DNA from: Clitoria ternatea
Lineage: Eukaryota; Streptophyta; Magnoliopsida; Fabales; Fabaceae
Assembly: GCA_037962975.1 (NCBI GenBank)
Contig: CM075673.1
Location: 21,374,001 to 21,438,000 of the forward strand
DNA: 64,000 nucleotides
Direction: 5' to 3'
The position numbers and the translations under genes were made by a program. Numbering within the stretch: the first letter of the stretch is position 1; the number at the start of each line of letters is the position of its first letter. The notes beneath the pieces were generated by a model, which was given only the letters and a program-made list of their open reading frames with translations, ran no database searches and was not told the origin of the DNA. Positions 59,870 through 64,000 of the stretch are shown here, one piece after another.

Positions 59870-62332
59870 TCATAAGAAAATTACGTGAGTAATAATAAAA
59901 CTGGAGCTGATCCCAGTACACAGCAATAAAGTAAAAAGTGCAAAATTAAGAAGCAAGCATCTGATCTTTCGCTGTGGGCACTTCTTTTTCTCCCCCTCAT
60001 TTCTCTGGTCTTGAGCTCCTTCACCTCTGGGCTCCTTATCTGCTGGAACATTTTCCTGATCAGTATTTTCAGGGCCCAGAGTGATTGGTGGGGGCCCCAT
60101 GCTCTGGCCCTCAGGAAGAGGAGGCAATTTATAAAGGGAACTGGGAGGATCCTTGTGTGAGGTATCACTCTTCACCACAACTATTTTCCCTCCGTGAAAC
60201 TCATAGAATGGATAAAGACTATACAAATTGAGTTTCATATTGGGGTTACGATAGAAGACCTGACAAAGAGCTAGGCCAAAGGACTCAAAGGCTATATTTT
60301 TACATATTTCCAAAGCCTTGGTAGCCTCAGCCTTGGAAGCAGCCAGCTTTTTCTGAAGCTTGGCATTTTCTTCTTCCGATGGGCTAGCAGACACACTCCC
60401 CTTCTTCAGTTCCTCGATTTGGGCCAGCAACTCCTTCTTAAAGGCCTCTCATTCTCCCAAGCTCTTGCTGTGGCCGGCCTCTGTTGCTGCAAGATCTTCG
60501 TTTAGTTTAGCAGACTTTTTCTTTTCAAGTTGGAGCTCTTCTTCCAGGAGGGGAATGGACTTATTTTGCTGTTGAAGCTCAGAAACTTACCGCTCCAAAG
60601 ACTTGTTTGCCAAATAAAGATGGCTTATTTCTTTAGTCTTCTTCTCCAGCAGCTCTCTAGCCTTTTTCAGTTCTTATTCGACTCCCCTTGCAGTTTCTGC
60701 CTGCTTGGCTGCCCAGGCCTCCTTTACAGCGATATTGGCCTCAAGTTTTACAACTTGTTCCATGTAATCCGCTTTCTCGCTTAAGGAGTCCAGCAGGCCT
60801 GAAAGTTCATCCAGCTGCCAGCGGCTAGCCTTGCAGGCACTCCTTACTTCAGCGGCCTCAAGAAAAGGTCGGAGGCAATATCTTGGTTTAGGGAGTCTAG
60901 GAGGCATGGAATCTTGGAACCAGAGGAAAGGGGAGAGGAAGGACCCTTTCGGAGGGGAGCTGATCATAGGAAGCTTACTCTTTAACTCTACCTCCGAGCC
61001 GGTGTGAGAGGGAGGGGCAGAAGGGGATTCGACCGGTTTTTTCCCTTTGTCTTTCTTCATAGCGGTCTCTTCCAGGTCTTCTGGCGTTTCATAGGAGACC
61101 CCTCAACGGAAGGCTTTTTCTTCTCCGTAGCCTTGACCAGCACCCTCCTCCTTTTCTTTTTCTTGGGGGCAGGCTGCTCCTGCTCTTGCTCTTGAGTCTG
61201 CTCCCCACCGCTCTTTTCCTCAAGAAGGGGCACGTCATCTCCCACATCAGAAGTTAATGGGATCAGTGGAGCATCAGCCTTGAAGGAATTCCTCTTGGCT
61301 TGAATATTGTTCTCATCAGAGGAAGAATCATCATCCGCCAGCATAGACTTCAAAGAGAGCATTTCGGCGGAAGCTTTTTCGATTTGTGCTACAAAAAGGA
61401 GAAGGATAGACATTAGTACAACAGTCATAATGAAAATATAGTATAAAACAGATATAAAAGTAAGAGAACAGATATTTACTAAGGTATTCGTCCTTGACGT
61501 CGGCACTCCTATGCACGAAAATCCCTTCAGGACCACAGAGTAGGACCTCATGGCACTCAACACCTCTATAGAGTGAGGAGAGAGTTCGTCCTCTTCAGTA
61601 TAATAAGCACAGCTTTATTAATAGGAAGTGCTTGTGTGTCCAGCTGGTGGGGAACTTTGGGATCCCCTCCTTATTAAGCCAAAAGACCGGCTTATTGCAC
61701 TTCACCCAAATTCACGTATAGTACTGCTTGAATGAATGACCGTCAATCTTGACAGATTCGGTGAAGGATTTAAAGTTTATTACCCTCGAGTCACCCCGGA
61801 GCGTGATGAACCTGAGGCCACTCTTTTTGTTCACACGGCGGACCACTTGGTAATAATAGAAGAGTTTTGCCACAGTGGCTTTAAAGTTGAAGTGTTTCCC
61901 AAGAACTTCTAGGGCGCGCACCAGACCCCAACCATTCAGATGCAGTTGTGTGGGGGCACAATCCAGGAAGCGGAGGACGACCATCTGGAATTCTGTTAAG
62001 GGGAAACGCACTCCCATATTTTGAAAGATGAAATCGTACATGTACACCGACCTCTCGTCTGGGACCAGATGGTATACTCTTTCCATTGGCCGGGGTGCAA
62101 GAATGAGGAAACGTCCCTTATATTTTTCCTCGGAATAGACCCGGAAGCGCGTCTCCATTGGGCTCCCATCCTCCTTGGCATGTCGGGAGGGTATTTCTTT
62201 AAATTCTTCTTCAACCCAGCAATATGGGTGTTCCCTGTTCAACCTCTCCCAGTTCAGCCGGTGTGCAACCACGTTGACACACCCCTCAGCAGTATGGAGG
62301 ATCAGCGTCTTCCCAGATCCTGGAACCTCCAT
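59870..62332 (-). pseudogene. Antisense gene of the Tat-lineage element (gypsy-type PF04195-like protein)
   Basis: Read from 62332 (MEVPGSGKTL) the first segment, to 61712, has FPLTEFQMVVLRFLDCAPTQ and LHLNGWGLVRALEV, the signature of the plant 'putative gypsy type transposon' family (PF04195-like). After a stop and a frame change comes a likely intron near 61490-61390, then an acidic and basic segment with PKKKKRRRV, a likely nuclear signal (61160), then a long Lys/Glu-rich coiled coil (60760-60380) and a Pro/Glu-rich tail. Stops interrupt the coiled coil (for example near 60675, 60590 and 60450). Antisense genes downstream of pol are known in Tat relatives such as Grande; the product's role is unknown. 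The inverted LTR at 62346 now sits 13 bases before the ATG and has replaced its upstream region. Confidence 0.8.
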
Positions 62333-62345
62333 TTTATCTGATGCA

Positions 62346-64000
62346 TGAAACATCCTAACAAAATTAAATAAAATCCGAAACAAGGGAAAATTTTTCCCAA
62401 AAATTCTGAATGGCTAACAGGGGAATCGGGACAAAATCCGACCAAGAAGAAAGAAGGAACCGGGTCAGAGTCCCCCACGTTAGCACAACTCCGCTGCATT
62501 CAACAATGGACAGCGGAAGCAAGCGCCTAAGCGAACCATGATCGCTGGAGCGAGACCTTACTCGCCCAAGCGAACAAGGCACTCAAATAATTTGACCACC
62601 CGGAATCCGAACTCAAGTCCACTCGGTATCTTCATCACTCGGAATTGGAGTCTAAGTTCACTCGGGAATTATTCCCACGTACACGTTTCACTCAGTGAAT
62701 TCTCAGCCAGATCCTTATTTTATTCCTGAAGGGTCATATTCATAATTCGCTCGGAACGTCTTGGATCTCCCTTCGGGAAATGATTCCCTTGGCTGTTTCA
62801 CTCGGAATCTATAAGTTTTCCTCACTCGGAATATTTTCCACAGTCACGTATCACTCGGAAATGTTTCACCTATTTTTCACTCGGCATTTATAATCTTTTT
62901 CACTCTGAGAATTTCTTATTAAGCCAAGTCTCGCCTAAGGATTTTAAGGCTTCATTCACTCGGAATACTCTAGTTCCTTTCCACTCGGAATAGGCTTATT
63001 ACAGGGCTTTCACACATAACACCCTTCGATGGATCCTCCTAGGGAAATAGTTCTTTAATGAGCATAATTCACTCGGAATTAGCCCAACCCTTCATCATTC
63101 AGAAGAGGGTCTTTAAACTTACTTCACTCGGATTTACCTTAGCTCTCCCTTACTCGGAATCCTGCAAGCATTATTCATTTGGTAGAAAATAAATGTACAA
63201 ATCTTAGACATTCACCCACATCATTACCCACTGAACAAGATAAATCACATAGCATTATATATATATATATATATATTGAAATCTGTCTAGTTTTACTCTC
63301 AATGCCGAGAGAGTTCAAATCCAACGCATTAAAAGTAGAATGTTAAATTAAGAGCCGGCCAAGGCTATACAAAATCATCTATACAATATATATATTTACA
63401 TATGTACACTTCCACTGTACAATGCATTTCCCAGCAATTGGTGCTGTCCCATCATTCCACATTCCGAGCAACATCCACTGAAATATGGCCACAATAGGGG
63501 TGAACTTTTACATTTAAAATGACAGTAATGACTCAAAAAATCCTCTAGTTTTCCAGCACACAGCATTATCTCATCAATCAATCCATCACATACACTGTCA
63601 TTTAATATATCCACACACGGTAACATTCAATCGGAATTTATTCAAATAACACACAGCCATATAAATCATATTCCCATACATACGCATATAACCACATTGA
63701 GCTCATCATAAATATAAGTGTGCACACACATTAATTTCAGTCGGATCCGATCAATTTTATTACGTTTTATGTTGCAACATAGGCTCCAAGCCTTTTTCTC
63801 AGCTCCAAGCTAATCCAGCCGTTTTACTGGTACCAAACTGTTTACCCTCACACGTAACACAATCGTTCCAAGCGACAACGGGAGTGTTACGGGCAGCCCC
63901 GAGTCCAACTTGGTAAGCTTGCCTTGAGTCCAACCCAAGGTCTTTAAGCGTCCAACGCTTAGTGTACTCGGCACTACCTCGAGTCCAACCTGAGGACTTT
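62346..64000 (-). mobile_element. Inverted second copy of the solo-LTR family, running off the window
   Basis: Starts TGAAACATCC on the plus strand, the reverse complement of the end of the LTR at 54343, and matches 54343-53413 and then 47070-46280 in reverse (for example CACTCGGAAT blocks, AGCCGGCCAAGG near 63355, GGGTGAACTTTTACAT near 63500). Its 5' border, and whether it is solo or full length, lies beyond the window. ATGCA at 62341-62345 would be the target duplication. A (TA)n tract lies at 63258-63276. Confidence 0.88.

Larger units (their letters stand above)
43521..62345 (+). mobile_element. Ty3/gypsy retrotransposon of the Tat lineage, broken and nested
   Basis: Reads 5' LTR, primer site, gag, protease, RT, RNase H, second RNase H, integrase, a repeat-bearing 3' region and an antisense gene. 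The second RNase H after the first, the VDQGSS protease motif and the antisense gene downstream of pol are marks of the Tat/Ogre/Grande group. The gag is interrupted at 45317-54343 by a solo LTR. Stops and frameshifts lie in every domain, so it is inactive. The 3' LTR is not in the window. Confidence 0.9.

Overview
This window looks like a gene-poor, repeat-dense nuclear region of a dicot plant. The evidence is one ordinary plant gene with spliceable GT-AG introns, a CACTA transposon, Ty3/gypsy LTR retrotransposons with tRNA-type primer sites, a LINE remnant and hAT remnants. A legume is plausible from the general look of the very long LTRs and the TGTAACATCCC-type LTR starts, but the sequence alone does not prove it. 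No tRNA, rRNA or CRISPR was found.

Layout. (1) 0-6.3 kb holds the only host gene: a four-coding-exon receptor-like cytoplasmic kinase of the PBL19/PCRK type on the minus strand, with a probable 5'UTR intron, a MITE-like insertion in intron 2 and a small fold-back in intron 1. (2) 6.2-8.05 kb is AT-rich and shows no gene. (3) 8.05-10.1 and 34.2-35.8 kb are the two halves of an old LTR-like sequence split by a large non-autonomous LTR element (LARD-like, 10101-34209, minus orientation, 5-bp TSD TATTA). Its LTRs are about 5 kb and its 3.8 kb interior has no coding capacity. Inside it sit a 9.6 kb CACTA transposon in the 3' LTR (14244-23865, TSD GGT), a solo LTR in the interior (25665-26948, TSD ATGAC) and a 733-bp tandem duplication in the 5' LTR. 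(4) 35.8-43.5 kb is debris: LTR-like sequence, a LINE 3' fragment, and a hAT transposase pseudogene. (5) From 43.5 kb to near the end is a broken Ty3/gypsy element of the Tat lineage on the plus strand (5' LTR 43521-44316; gag, protease, RT, two RNase H domains, integrase, 3' repeats, then an antisense gene). Its gag is split by a solo LTR (45317-54343, TSD CTACT), which is itself split by a young gag-only element (TR-GAG type, 47083-53407, minus, TSD ATACT) packed with three minisatellite arrays. (6) 62.35-64 kb is a second, inverted copy of the family that gave the solo LTR; it is inserted at the start of the antisense gene and runs off the window.

How the parts relate. The CACTA element carries an uninterrupted 1059-codon TNP2-type transposase and a 13-exon second gene that ends in a Ulp1-like cysteine protease domain and has one in-frame stop. 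The TR-GAG element shares its primer site, LTR ends, gag and a 3' repeat with the Tat element, so it was probably mobilised by a Tat-type partner. Insertion order follows from the nesting: the Tat element first, then the solo-LTR family, then TR-GAG; and in the left half the old LTR, then the LARD, then CACTA and the small solo LTR.
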